NCBI GenBank assembly: GCA_963693365.1
Contig: CAVNZM010000011.1
Coordinates: 806,001-870,000, forward strand
Source: Amoebidium appalachense
Lineage: Eukaryota > Ichthyosporea
Reading direction: 5' to 3'
Length of the DNA: 64,000 nt
This document shows positions 1 to 13,224 of this stretch, piece after piece. Positions within the stretch are counted from its first letter, which is position 1, and the number at the start of each line of letters is the position of its first letter. Under the pieces are notes generated by a model, which saw only the letters and a program-made list of their open reading frames with translations, was not told where the DNA came from and searched no databases. Both the position numbers and the translations under genes were made by a program.

Positions 1-514
1 AAGCTATCATATTAAAGGTGTGTGTGTGTATGCGTGTGCCGTCATGTGATATGTGTGTGTGTGTAGAGGGGGGGGGGGGGGGGGGGAGGATATGTCGGAG
101 CACACACACTCAGCATACTCCTGTGGTTAGCAATGTGGATTTATTAATAAGTCATAGAGTTAATCGGTTCATGGTAGTGGGTTGTGGTCGTTTCTTGCTT
201 CTTCTCTTGGACAGACAACACCTCACCTGGAATGGTGGACGCACGTAATTACGTATATAAACTGAAAATTTGTGCATGGGCCAAAGAGAAATATAAACCA
301 ACAAGATAAAGAGGCCCCTACTCATAGCCCAATGCTGGGAATGTTATTCGCATGAGAACGAAATGGGCAAGCCCCCCCCCCCCCCCCCCCCAAAAAAAAA
401 AAAAACAAAAACAAAAAAAAAACAGGTGCACCACCACCACCACCACACGCACGCACACACGCACACACACTGACACAAACACACACACACACACACGCAC
501 ACGCACACGCACAC

Positions 515-545
<31 letters not shown>

Positions 546-1233
546 AGCACACACATACGTACCTCCGAGAACCCATCATCCATGGCCACATCCAGAGGGC
601 GCATTTACTGAAATTTAGCCGGGTGTGGCTTGGAAAGAAAGTTAATGACTGTATGGGTGGATGGGCGGTGATAAAGGGATCGGTGGGTGGGTACCGGGGG
701 AAAGGGGGAGGGGGGAGGGGGGAGTGAGTGGGTAGGAAGCAGGGCAAGGGGGAAGAGGAGAGGGGGGGAGGGGGGAGAGCGGTTTGTGGATCAGCTAGCG
801 CGTAAGTGCCGAGGTGTTGCTGGGTGTTTGGAAAGACGGGAAGGGAAGGGTTATGGTGCGGAAGGGAAAAAAAAAGGGGGGGGGGGGGGGGGAGGGGAGG
901 TTAAATGAGTGCATAAACCTGTGCCGCCTATCTTTTTGCAGCTGACAACCCTCTCCCTGCCCCCAAATTCTTCAAGCTCCCGCTTCCAACTTTCCCCCTC
1001 TCATGCACCCAAATAATGTATATGGGGTCAACCCCCCCCCCCCCCCCCCCCCTTTCCCCCCCCCCCCCCCCCCCCCCCCCCCGTCCTGGCCCCCACTTTT
1101 TTCTTCCCCCAAAGCTTACCCTCACCCTTTCCTCCCCTGCCCTGCTGTCCCCCCCTCCACCTTCGTTTGCAGCTGTTTCACTCTGTTCCCAACTATCTAC
1201 CCCCTTGTCTGACAATTGCCTTTTTTTTGGCAG
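1..1233. other. Simple-sequence DNA upstream of the first visible exon
   Basis: This stretch holds (CA)n/(GT)n near 430-550, poly(C) runs near 370 and 1030-1080, and purine-rich G runs near 690-900. The aminotransferase gene that follows must have earlier exons, because its N-terminal half is missing. I could not place any of them here: no open stretch with a plausible acceptor and donor matches the expected N-terminal part. The missing exons are probably to the left of the window. Confidence 0.6.
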
Positions 1234-1486
1234 GTACGCCTTCTATATTCGGCAATTGACGAGATCACAGTAGAGGGCACGCAACTGCCACCCGATTTTG
1301 CCGCTGTTACAGGTAAACCCCCCCCCCCCCCCCCCCTCCTTCTCTCTCTCCCCTCCTCCCCCCTCCCTCCCCCCCGGGGCCTTTCCCTGATAAGTTGCTT
1401 ATTCTAAATTTTCCTTCCGTCAGACTGGGAAAAACAACCGCTTCACTTTCTCTGCCTTTCGTTCCTCTTGCCGTTGCACCGCCCTC

Positions 1487-1526
<40 letters not shown>

Positions 1527-2632
1527 ATCATTTCCAAAGCCGCACCCACACCTCCTTCACCGTCATCGCCACTGCCATTACTCGGCATCTGGTGTCCAGT
1601 GATGCCTTCCTTCTTCCATGACCAAAGAATCTCAGCCCCAATCCCCCCCCCCCCCCCCCCCCATCCCCGTCCTCCCCCCCGCCCCCCTCCCTCTCTGTCT
1701 CTCTCCTTCCCCCCCCCCCCCCCCTCCCCTCCCCCTACCCCGCCCCCGGGCGCCCGACTGCTTGTCTCCCACGTGACTCTCCGCCCCCTCTACTTTGTGC
1801 AAACAACCCAAATACTGCTTTCATTGGCCGACTTTGAGCCAATAGAACCACGCAGGTTGGTGGTTGCCAGGCACCCCGTCCAATCAGATGACGTCTTTTT
1901 GCGTGGCAAAACAACCCAGCGTGTCGTCTACACAACTGCTGCAAACGAAGCAGGTGGGTAGTATCCCCCCCCCCCCCCCCCCCCTTTCCCCCCGGGTACT
2001 CTGCCCCTGCCCATAGAACCTTCCCCCCCCCCCCCCCCCTCCCCCCCCCCCCCCCCCCCCCAAGCGCCTTACCTATATCACCTCACTGCCACCACCCACC
2101 CAACCCTTCTTCCTTCTTTCTCACAAACTCTCTCCTACTAACCTCCCCCTCCCCCCCACCCGTTCCTCTAGCAGCTATCCTCTCTTCTTGTGAAACTTTA
2201 GACGGCTTCCCCCTGTCTTCCTTATGTTCTTCCAATCACCCCTTCTGATGTTCGTAGACCTACCTGGGAATGGAGGGAGGGGGGGGGGGGGGGGGGGATT
2301 CTTGCCGATTGGTGGAGTGCTTTTTTGTTGCTTGAGATGATCAAAGCAAATATCCAATCGTTTTTTTGTGCACTCATATTAGCACACGCCCGAAATCGTG
2401 TATGCGTAAATATGCAGACCCTCACACACAGCCGCATGCACACACCCGTATGTACGGCATAGAACACACGAACATACCTGCATGCATGTTCACACGCACA
2501 CACACACACACACACGCAAATCCAGTTACGCATGTGCAAACACACAAACACAGTCACCCGCTCACACACAGGGCACACATGCAAGCACACGTACACACTT
2601 GTTCATAAGCGTGTGCGCGCACGCGCACACTG

Positions 2633-2677
<45 letters not shown>

Positions 2678-3513
2678 ACACACAGGTGTTGGCACCAACA
2701 ACATCTTTGACGTGGTTTTGTTCAACGAGCATGGTCTCGTGATGGAAACCGCCATTGCAAATATCGCTATACAACTGGTGCACCCTCCCCCCCCAAATAT
2801 ATATATACCCTCTCTTTCTCTGTCTTTCTCTCCTGTATCCCTGATCTCCCCTCCCTCTCGAACCCATATACCATGACTGAAAAAGCTCCCCCCCCACCCC
2901 CCCCGAGTTTCTAATTAGATTCTTCTTGCTTCCTGCTGCTGCAACTTCACCCCCAGCACTTCTCACTGCTTTTGCTCTTGCTGCACAACACATAATAACC
3001 CTTCTCGTCTCTGGCCAAGACAGGTGACCCACCCACATTTAAGTAAAGCAGTATCTGAGTTGGGTTTCGCGCGTGAGGTGAGTTGAAACTCGGATACTGT
3101 GGATGAATTGGCCCCCCCCTGAGGATGGGCTCTACTCATGTTGCATACTGGTGCTGTGTGTACATCACATCATTTGTTGTGAATCCGTGTTTTGTGACTG
3201 TGTTCCGCATATTAACCCTCCCCCCCCCCCTCCCCCCCCCCCCCCCCCCCTCCCCCCCACACACACACACACACACACACACGGACTCGCACCGTCGCAC
3301 GGACTCGCACGGACTCACACACGCACATGTGCACACACATAAAGAAAGCACACACGTACTACACATCCATGCACACACTTACACCCACCCACCCACCCGT
3401 ACACACATGGAACACGCACACACTCACTTACACTAACACAATGCAGCACACACACTGTAGATACACATACACACACACCGTGGCGCGCGCGCACACACAC
3501 ACACACACACATA

Positions 3514-3576
<63 letters not shown>

Positions 3577-4441
3577 CGCGATGGCACGTGGTTAACTCCA
3601 CTCCTATCCGGTGGCTTATTGGGGGGGACCATGCGTGCATTCCTTTTGAAGGAGGGTAAACTAGTCGAGGGGACCATCACCCTAGATCAACTAAACAATT
3701 CAATCAACGTGAGTCCCCGTCCCCCCCCCCCCCCCCCCCCCTCCCCCCTTCCCCGCTCTCCCCCTCCCTGCCTCACCCAGAGCGAGATAGACGGGTAAGG
3801 GGTGCCCCAAAGCAAGGAGGTAAGTATAGTGGAAAGTGGATGATAGAAATAAAGGTTGAGGTTGATAAGAGCAAGGTTACTGTCTTTTAGAACGACAGAC
3901 CCAAATGACTGACCCCCCCACCCCATCCCCACCCCCCCCACACACACACCCACACATACAACAGACACCTCGTCCCCTTTCTTTTCCAATTGCTCCCCAG
4001 CAAGCATATCAGAACAGTTGTGCGCTCGTTCCCCGACGTACACACACCCTCCCCCATCCGCCCCATTTGCTTCCCAAATAATCAAAGCCCCCCCCCCCCC
4101 CCCCCCCCCCCCATTCGTTTGTGGAGGCATAGGAACCCCCCTGATAATGGGCTCTGTTCAAGTGTCTTCTGCCTGCACAAATCTTGTGGTTTCTGGTTTT
4201 TTGTTGATTTATTTTTGTTTTTTGTGGTTTTTTGATGCCTTTGCCGGCCACGTTTACCACTCTCTAATGCATACATCCCCCCCCCCCCCCCCCCCCCCCC
4301 CCAAGAAAAAAAAAAAACCACAATAAAATACTCATATCCAAACAACCCCCCCCCCCCCCCCCTCCCCCTTTCACCAATCTAAAGTACTGTGTGCAGGATG
4401 GGCGCCCAATCAAATGCTTCAATTCAGTGCACAGAGAATAA
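1234..4441 (+). CDS. Class-IV aminotransferase, aminodeoxychorismate lyase type (3' part of gene)
   Basis: Five exons are visible: 1234-1312, 1846-1953, 2686-2777, 3577-3708 and 4397-4441 (stop TAA). All phases agree (0/1, 1/1, 1/0, 0/0, 0). The predicted product is the C-terminal part of a PLP-dependent fold-type IV enzyme. FLRGKTTQR carries the expected PLP lysine, METAIANIAI the conserved Glu and Asn, and LLSGGLLGGTMRAFLL matches the glycine-rich phosphate-binding turn and its Arg. The end CFNSVHRE resembles the family's NSVR terminus. The family converts 4-amino-4-deoxychorismate to p-aminobenzoate plus pyruvate in folate synthesis, often fused to the PabB synthase. Fusion cannot be judged because the 5' end lies outside the window. 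D-amino-acid or branched-chain aminotransferase is less likely, given the KTT and NSV motifs. Two acceptors (2685, 3576) follow directly on CA repeats. Confidence 0.82.
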
Positions 4442-4442
4442 A
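4437..4442 (+). other. AATAAA hexamer overlapping the stop codon
   Basis: The stop codon TAA (4439-4441) of the aminotransferase gene lies inside a perfect AATAAA. If this is the poly(A) signal, the 3' UTR would be only about 10-30 nt. A looser A/T-rich candidate lies near 4612-4621. Confidence 0.3.
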
Positions 4443-4777
4443 CCGTCACCGTCCTTCCCTTCGACCACACTCCAACCCACCAATCACCCCTGTGAGATCC
4501 AGATCTGCCAATCACAATCACTTATTAGGCTATCACTTGTGGCGGTGTCTGCCACAGGGTTCTTATGTACCAATCACTTTTTTTGCTAAAGTCTCCGTGG
4601 AAATTATGCAGAATATAAAATAATGCTTGCTTGCCGATTGGCTGCCATATATACATGTGATTATCATCCCAACCGCCTCTTTAAACCACCCTAATCTACG
4701 GTCGCGTTCCCTCTTGCCTATGTCCCGTTTGTTCATGGTTTTTGTAGCGATATACATATACGTAGACATAGCATGCA

Positions 4778-4811
<34 letters not shown>

Positions 4812-5485
4812 GCGCGCGCACACACACAGGCACGCACGCAAACGTACGCGCACACACACCTCCCCATGTCATCCTGATTTGCCATAATGTTCTTTTGTTC
4901 TCGGTCTTTTCCTGCCAGATTTCCGTGGCAGAATGGAAAAGCAGTAAAGCTTCCGTGGCAGAATGGAAAAGCAGTAAAACAAAAAGAAACAGTGGACAGG
5001 CCTGGAAATGTATGTAAGATATTTCCATCTATGAGCTCGTCTTAACATGCAACCATATGTTGTCCCGAATGTGCTTGCGTGCATATACGAATTATAAAAC
5101 CAAATTTGTTAGGGGACATATAAGGAATCACATGTGATGATGTATGGAAGATTTTGGTGCTAACAAAGCACCACGATTGGTGCCTGGTGCGAATAAGACA
5201 ACATAGAATAGATGTGACGCTCCACTGACTGTGTGTGACTTCTTCCAACCCTGTGCTTGTGCATGGCTTGTGCCAGATATTTAGTTGTGTTGGTGTGTGA
5301 TAATTCCGGGGTGAGTTTGATCATGCATGCATTTGATGTACTTGCAGGTTGGATGTAGTGTCTGCACAACTGCGAGATTGTGTCTAGGGATATGCACATC
5401 CTTCCCCCCCCCCTCCCCCCCCCAACACACACACACCACCACCACCACGATCACCACAACCAAAACACACATGTACGCGCGCGCG

Positions 5486-5532
<47 letters not shown>

Positions 5533-5950
5533 ACGCACACGCACACGCACACACACACACACCAAAAAAAAATGCTGAGAGAAGCGAAAAGGAAAAATAA
5601 CCAAAAAAGGAAATATCCATTGATTGCACCAGCGCACACACGAACGTACACACTGCATGCATCCACCCCGTTGGCACACACAGACCAAAACCACGGACAT
5701 ACATGGGCCACACACACATTTCACACACACACACACACCGTCTCCCCCCCCCCCCCCTCCCCCCCCCCCTCCCCCCCCTCCCCCCCTCCCCCCCCCCCCC
5801 CCCCCCCCGCCGCCGCCGCCGCCGGGCCCGGCCCGGCCCCCCTTCCCCCTCCCCCCCCCCCCCCCCCCACACACACACAAACACACACGCACCCACACAC
5901 AAGAGCATAAGTACAATGATACCCACATGCACATACACACACGGACACAT

Positions 5951-5987
<37 letters not shown>

Positions 5988-6164
5988 CACACATACACCC
6001 ACTCACACCCCCCCAACACACACGCATACCTAGACACACACGCACGTGCACACACGTTAAGCACACGCGCACACACACACACAAAGAGGTCCCAACCCAA
6101 GTGAACCACATCGGCAGAATTAACGTACGAAACACAGCCATTATTCTGCAAAAAGCGGAACAGT
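4442..6164. other. Intergenic region with microsatellites
   Basis: No gene seen. The region contains a 29-bp direct duplication at 4920-4978 (ttccgtggcagaatggaaaa repeated), CA tracts near 4782-4806, 5490-5560 and 5955-5985, and a long C-rich block at 5744-5868 that includes a short (CCG)n. Confidence 0.5.
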
Positions 6165-6640
6165 TCTGCTTTGAACAGAATCACTCTGCTTTAGCAGGAT
6201 TATTCTGAATCTGCCAAGTTGGCAGGATAATAATACTTACTTTAGCAGACTCCGCTGTTTGCAGAATAATTCTGCTCTTAGTAGGATAGTTCTGAATCTG
6301 CCTTTAGTAGAATAATAGTAATTACTTCAGCAGAATAATTCAGCTGTTTGCAGAATAATTCTGCTCTTAGCAGGTTGGTTCTGAATCTGCCTTTAGCTAG
6401 CAGGCTAATAATAATTACTTCAGCAGAATAATTTAGCTGTTTGCAGAATAATTCTGCTCTTAGCAGGAACGGTTCTGAATCTGCCTTTAGCAGACTAATA
6501 ATAATTACTATAGCAGAATAATTCGGCTGTTTGCAGAATAATTCTGCTTTTAGCAGGATAGTTCTGCGTTTGCAGGATAGTTCTGCAGCTGAATAATTAT
6601 GCTATTAGCAGAATAATTCTGCTTTTTGCTGATTACATAT
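6165..6640. repeat. Minisatellite of about 90 bp units built from short palindromes
   Basis: About four to five diverged units of 89-93 bp; the anchor gctgtttgcagaataattc starts near 6254, 6343, 6436 and 6526. Each unit contains one or more copies of GCAGAATAATTCTGC, a palindrome around a single central base, plus half-site variants such as GCAGAATTATTC. The block lies between the convergent ends of the aminotransferase gene and the CRT-like gene. Confidence 0.8.
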
Positions 6641-7766
6641 GGGTCGCCATGAGGGCAGAAGGACCCCCCCCCCCTCTCCCCCCCCCCCTTCCGCAACCCT
6701 TCCCCATCCCTCCCCCCCGTGCCCTCCCTTCCCTCTCTTTCATCAGGCGTCCAATCCCATGTCTCCCACCACCTCCCCCCCCCCCCCCCCCCCCCCCCTC
6801 CCTCCCCCTCCCACCAGCCCCCCGCCGCTCGAGTCCAACCTGTGGGCGCTCCCTCAACCTCACGCAGCAGGGACGTTGGGCAAATTTTATCTTCCTCTCG
6901 AGTGCTGCTGGTGTACTCTTTGTGTGCATTGCCTTTTAATACAGGACTATTTATGCGGGTCTTTGGTCGCCGCACCGGGGGAAGGGGTGGATGGGTGGAG
7001 AGAGAAAGGAGGGGGGGGGGGGGGGAGGGGGAAGGGGGAGGAGGGATTAAGGAGGGTTACAAACTTTGACCAATGACGAAGACATAATTTCGAATGGCTG
7101 AGACCCAAGTGCCGGGGAGGTCTCTAGGGGGCAGTGGAGCTGAGCCCGAGTGCAATGGTGTAGTGCTCGGGGTGGGCTATGGGGTGTGTGCCGTAATCTC
7201 TGTGTAAAGATGTGGTGCGTGCTAGCACTGGAGTTGCCATCAGAAACATAGGGCATGGGGCCCTGTATAGCTGTACATTCACAACATATACAACATACGA
7301 CCATTCAAAACGCACGGTACCAGACCGGCTCATATTTTAAACAGGGCGGACAATCGCCAGTTCTTGCATGGCAATTGTGTGGTTTAACTAAGAACACACA
7401 CCACTAAGGAAAGGAAAAAAGTCCAGAACATATGTGGACCGAAAAATGGTAGTCGTCAGCTTCAATCATTTAAAGTTCCGCTTGATGGGGACAAAAACGA
7501 AAAGAAGAACAAATTCTCAATGGAGATAAGTTAGGGCAAGGAGAGAAATTCAATCAGGATCAGTGATACATTTCGCACATTTCCATTCATCATAAAAGCT
7601 TCGTAGTCAGATAACAATCACAATACCCCGTCCATTCCAGAAGATCATCAAATTCCTATAGTCCAGCATCATAAAGATAACAGTCAGAAAACAGAACAGT
7701 ATAAGATTCAAACACGCAAGCAACAGAGGAAGTGTGTGCCGAGAAAATTTAAAGGCTGTGTGGTTG
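6641..7766. other. Intergenic region downstream of both convergent genes
   Basis: C-rich and G-rich blocks at 6662-6800 and 7005-7050, then about 700 bp of ordinary mixed sequence. No exon could be supported. The 3' UTR of the minus-strand transporter gene should lie in the right part of this stretch. Confidence 0.5.
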
Positions 7767-8363
7767 CTAGCACTGGGAGCTGGCTGATGTGCGTTTCCTT
7801 AACAGGGGCCTGCTGTCTGCCGGGGCACTGTCCTGCACCAGCGTGTAGCCGGGCCTCTCATGGGTGCCCTTCACTAGCTCCCCGTTGAAATCTCGTTCGT
7901 CTTCAAAGTTGTACACCCACATCTGTGTGGTAGGATATGTTAGCAGAAGGGTCGGTGTTGGGGCAGAGATACAGAGATAGACCAGAAGTTTTTCTTTCTC
8001 CCCCCCCCCCCCCCCCCCCCTCCCCCCCCCCCTCCCCCCCCCCCCCCCTTCCCTCCCTTTTTGGGATCATCTTTCTTTTTTTTTTTGAGAGAGGGGGGAG
8101 GGGGAGGGGGGAGGGGGAGGGAGGGAAGATAGAAACAAAATTGAATGCCACAAGCTGTAACGTGTGCACATTTCCATTTTTTCGCTTCCACAACCCACCC
8201 TTCCTTTATTCTCGGCAAACCCAGCAACAGGAGTGGAACAAGGACCCCCCCCCCCCCCTACCAAAAAAAAAAAAAAAAAAAAAAAAAAACTACCCGCATG
8301 ATACAAAGAACTGCACACCTACAGACACCATACCGAACTCAAAGAGGGAAGGGAGAGGAGGGA

Positions 8364-8413
<50 letters not shown>

Positions 8414-10384
8414 TCACGGCAATACAGGCGACAGTCAGACCCAGCCACTGCTCAATGGTGAGGGGCTCTGCCTCGGCACCCATCAGAGCGTGGGACATGG
8501 AAAAGATGGAGGACACGCCCATGCACAGCACGGCAGACACTGCCGTCCACATGGCGCTCATCTCCTTGGTCAGCCACAGCCCGATAGTCGAAAACACAAG
8601 ATTGAAGATGATGTAGTAGGAGAACCACAACATGGCGCTGCCATCAGTCGCACTGCACGCAAGGTCTGCCGGGTGATCAGAGGGGGCATAGCCAATGAAG
8701 CACATCCATGCATCATACATGAACTTGGGGGTGTCTCCGGGGTAGTAGCGACGGGCAGGCTCAGGCAGAGGGATCCAGTTGACGCCGAAGAGCACGACCC
8801 CCCACAGTATCTGCCACACACCGGACCAGGCCGACAGCCAGAACACGTCCAGGTTCACTCCCTTCATGCACTTCTGCCGCCAGCACGATGCAAACGCCTG
8901 GGGTGAAAACGAGGTCATGTGTCAGTGGTGGATACCTCACGAGCAACGGTGATTTCTAGCGAGGACGTGCATCAGCCCACAATATTCCATAGTGGTCTAG
9001 ACCACGCACGAGGTATGGTTTCGAAGTGGCCCAGTAGGTACCCTTGTTCACATAGACCTTGAGACCGCCCTTTCTCTCTCCTTCCCCCCCCTCCCCTCCC
9101 CCCTCCTCCATCTGTGTTTCTCTCTCTTTCCCTCCCTTTCCTATCGCTGCCTCCCTCTACCTCCCCCCCCCCCCGCCCCTCCCCCCCCCCCCCCCCCCCC
9201 CCTCTATAACGCACCTGGGGCAGGTGGCCGACTATGAAGATGAAGTACCACACGAAGGAGGTCTGGTGGCTGAGGCCCAGACTGTCCTTGTAGCTGAACC
9301 CTGTGCCCGACTGCAGCTCCACCACAATCGACACCAGACCGGACATAACAATAAGCAGGCACCCGGCAACGTGGCACGAGCTGGAAAAAGTGGCAGTGTT
9401 AGGAAAGAGCTGAGGGAAAGAGCAACCAAGAAGGGGTGGTGAAGCGGTAAGCTGGACACGGGATCTGGGATCCGCTGAGGTAAAAGCAAATTTGTCGAGT
9501 GCAAAAAGACGAAGCACAGCAGATGGAGAGCTAAATACAGGGAAAAAAGGCAGCACGCTAACCACCATGGTGTCCCAAGCCGGGCAGAACGAGAAAAGGA
9601 GCACAGGTGAAAGAGGTACCAGGCACACACAGTGACAGGGGGGTCACGTTTACCTGTAGCGAACACCCAGCCACACCGACGAGAGGATGGCGATGAAGAT
9701 CAAATTAGAGTTGCCTAGCAGGCCCTGTGCGGTCATGGACAGAAACGGGGCCGGGAGGGTAGTGACTATGGAAGACACCTGGTCGATAAACGCCAGCCGC
9801 CCAATGGTCCACTGGGGGAACGGTCCGACCGGAGACGCAAGCTTGCTTGACGGTGAGGCCCATGCAAGGGTATACTCCCTCCTTCCCTCCAGGTATCGCA
9901 TATACGCAACGTAGACCAGCCCCGCCATGAACTTCACGGTGCCCATGACAACAGGCCAGATGAGGCCCGTGTATAGCATGTTGTAGTTTGTCATGCGGTC
10001 GTTCACTCGTTTCAGAAACACACGGTCGATGCTTCTTGTGACAACATAGACTGCAAACACGAAAGCAAGGCGGTAGTTGAGGGGCACAGAGCTCCAGAAA
10101 GACTTGAAGGAGGCGACGAGGCGGTGGTTGCCTCGTTGGGGCTGTGTGTCGGTGGCTGATGCGTAGGCAAAGTGCTGTGTGGAAGAGAGGGAGGGCGACT
10201 GCAGGCTGTTTGTGTCTATGGCCTCGTTGTCCACTAGGCTAAGGTGCCGAAAAACGGGCCCGGAAGACGCGGTATCTGTGTGTGTGATTCCAGCCCCTCT
10301 ATCAGCGGAGCTGTAAGACGGACCCGCGTGTCCTTTGAGGAGGAGCGGCCGCTTGCTCTCATCGTTTTCGTTTGAGGGAGCCAT
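7767..10384 (-). CDS. CRT-like multi-spanning transporter (drug/metabolite transporter superfamily)
   Basis: Four exons, read from high to low coordinate: 10384-9654, 9380-9215, 8897-8418 and 7922-7767 (stop TAG). The phases join to 510 residues. Residues 1-95 are a polar N-terminal tail. Hydrophobic segments follow from about residue 101, with roughly ten in total. The segment after the second intron (ASCWRQKCMKGVNLDVFWLS) and the cysteine-bearing loop (WMCFIGY...LACSATDG) match the layout of chloroquine-resistance-transporter relatives: a VYKE/TREI-like helix start and paired loop cysteines. Known relatives sit in the digestive-vacuole, plastid or endolysosome membrane and move thiols, peptides or cations. 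The C-terminal tail contains DSRPLL (495-500), an acidic dileucine type of lysosome/vacuole sorting signal. The start was chosen as the first ATG of the open exon. The substrate is unknown. Confidence 0.78.
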
Positions 10385-10748
10385 GTTCTGAGGATGGGCA
10401 AAAAGAGGAAACCTGCGTGTGTCAAGACGACTGACAGGGAAGGAGCACAGGAAGCCCAAACACGCACCTCCAGTGGCAAGGCACAGCCACGCCTTGCCCT
10501 TCAACGTATTATTGATTCTTACAATTGAGAGAATAGCATTATGTTCAAAGCTTCGCCAAGCTTGCACAACGTCCCAGTCAAGTGTTCAAAAGGGGAACTT
10601 TGCAGTTTCTCCCGTATGTCAGGTTTCAAGCCCTGCCACAGCACTCCGATCCAAATGCAAGATATTAAATAAAACGGTGGGTAAGTGGGCTAAATTGATT
10701 AAAGATAACCAATAAGAGTTCTTGAATTAAACAACCATTGGTTTAAAC

Positions 10749-10792
10749 CAAAATAAATAGCCCTGGGCTATTTATCTGTTTATTTGGTTTGC
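10749..10792. repeat. Imperfect hairpin
   Basis: An AAACCAAAATAAATAGCCC arm is followed immediately by its complement interrupted by a small bulge, giving a stem of about 19 bp with almost no loop. It lies about 370 bp upstream of the transporter start. Function unknown. Confidence 0.5.
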
Positions 10793-11766
10793 CAAGTGGG
10801 CCGGGCCCCAGCGAAACTCTACCACTTCACTGATGGAGCGGACAAAAATGTGCATATATCTGTCGTATCTGTACAATTTATTGCAAGTTTTGAAACGCTC
10901 AGAACTTTTAAGAACCTTCAAAATCTTGAAGTATCATATTTTTGTGCATATGATTGATTATTGTTGTCAAGTTGTCAACCCCTGCATTCCATGTCATTTT
11001 TTGGTGCAATTCCTACCAGCCAATCGTTGCATCTACCCAATCACAAAACGGCTGATATAGCTTGATAAAGTAACGACATTGGCCAAAACCGTTAAGCCAA
11101 TTGTTGAGCACAATGACTGCCCATATATGGTTACAAATTGAGCCGCAATAACAGAGGCATATAGGTTAGCCAATAGGACTGTGTGTTGCATGCCAGCAGG
11201 TCCCACGCACCATGATCTTGAGCTAATCAAGTCCCGCGTGACACTGTAAACGGACAACGATTGGTCTACACACTGCTGCTCCTGGGTGCGCGTTTTGTCG
11301 GTTGAAAAAGCACTATCCTGAGATAATCCAGATCCAGTCTCCGGCAGAGCATTTTGTAAAGAGAAGACTGCTTCTGGCAGTGTTGGTATTGATTTCTACG
11401 GTTTTGGAAATTATGCTTTAAAACCATAGGGACTAACTCCCCTCTAATGGGGTAGGACTTCTACGTACCATGCAGGGCGTTCAGTAGATATTAGCAATTT
11501 AGCACACGGCCACATTCCATGCATTCCTCGAACAGCACGTGGTCATGACGTCATTTTGTGAGCCACATGTTCAGTGACATCGCGCAGCCCGCGTCACCGT
11601 GCATGCACATGTGCCGTTGTGTGTGCACATATGCATGCGTGCAAATCATTGGGGTTTGTAAGCCATGTGGTGTGTGTGCGTTTGTGTGCAAATGTTTGTG
11701 AATGTGTGAGCGTGTGTGTGGCACTGTGTGTGTGTGCGTGTGTATGTGATATGTCATGCGTGTGTA

Positions 11767-11769
<3 letters not shown>

Positions 11770-11839
<70 letters not shown>

Positions 11840-11874
11840 TGAGACACACGCACACAGAGAGAGAGGGGGGGGGG

Positions 11875-11965
<91 letters not shown>

Positions 11966-12034
11966 CTAATCTAAGCGTATGTACATGTGTACACGTGTGT
12001 GTGTGCGTGTACACACACTCTCCGAGCTCTCGGC

Positions 12035-12088
<54 letters not shown>

Positions 12089-12102
12089 TCTCGGCTCTCT
12101 AG

Positions 12103-12169
<67 letters not shown>

Positions 12170-12360
12170 TCCCACCATCCGCGTCGGTGTATGTGTGTGT
12201 GTTTTGACACTGTTTCTGTCACTGTGGGTGCATTAACGTGTGTGTGTGTGTGTTTGGACACTGTGTGCCACTGGTTACATAATGCGTATGTGTACAGTGT
12301 GTGTGTGTGCGCGCGCGTGCGTGCACCGCGTGCTCGGCACCCGTACATACGGGGAGAGAG

Positions 12361-12410
<50 letters not shown>

Positions 12411-12450
12411 TGTGTGTGTGTGTGTGCGTGTGTGTGTGTGTGCGTTTCCT
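11770..12450. repeat. Cluster of (GT)n, (GA)n and (CT)n tracts
   Basis: The order is (GT)n at 11770-11838, (GA)n at 11879-11962, (CT)n at 12038-12085 and 12105-12168, (GA)n at 12360-12408, then (GT)n to about 12442. The GA and CT blocks are inverted relative to each other and could pair into a long hairpin. Confidence 0.9.
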
Positions 12451-13176
12451 TCAGATGAACGTGGGTTGACTGAGGAGCGCCCGGGGGGGGGGAGACCTCG
12501 AGGGGGGGCCCGGGAGGGGGAGGGAGAGGGGGGGGGGGGGGGGGGGGGGGAGGTCCGACAAGTAGCCTATGTAATACTGCACAATTGAATCAAAGCCTGA
12601 AGAATTTTCCTACTTTGTGTCCCCCCCCCCCCCCTCCTTCTCCGAAAGGGAGAAGGGGGGGGGGGGGGGGGGGGTTTTGAATGCGGAACACAGTACGAAG
12701 TACGCATACACGATGAGAAGCATGGTGCAGGACACATGCAAAGGCAAACATTCAAGTATGCAGCATCAGCCATGCGCACAGTATGCGTCATAAGCAGAGC
12801 CCATCCTCAGGGAGGGCCCAAGTCATCAATTGCGTCTGAGTTTCGACCCCTTAGCCCGCGTATATACGACGCTCCAAATCAGACAGCAGCATCAACTGAA
12901 CTTGGGTGGGTCAACCCGTCTTGATCAAAGACGAGCAGGGTTGCTTATGCAAGCAAGGTGAGCAAAACGGTGAAGATGTATGTGCAAACTAATGCAGTGC
13001 AGCGACAAATGCGTATGTGCTTACAGATGCACGACACAGAGCAACCATGCCCGGTTGCATGGAAGTAAAGATGTCTGGGGGGGGGGGGGCTGTATGCTGT
13101 AAGATTAGCCTGGTATTAAGACTGTACCGGGAACGGCCAGAACGAATCTTACTATACTGTGACTCCCTGCTCCCTG

Positions 13177-13224
<48 letters not shown>

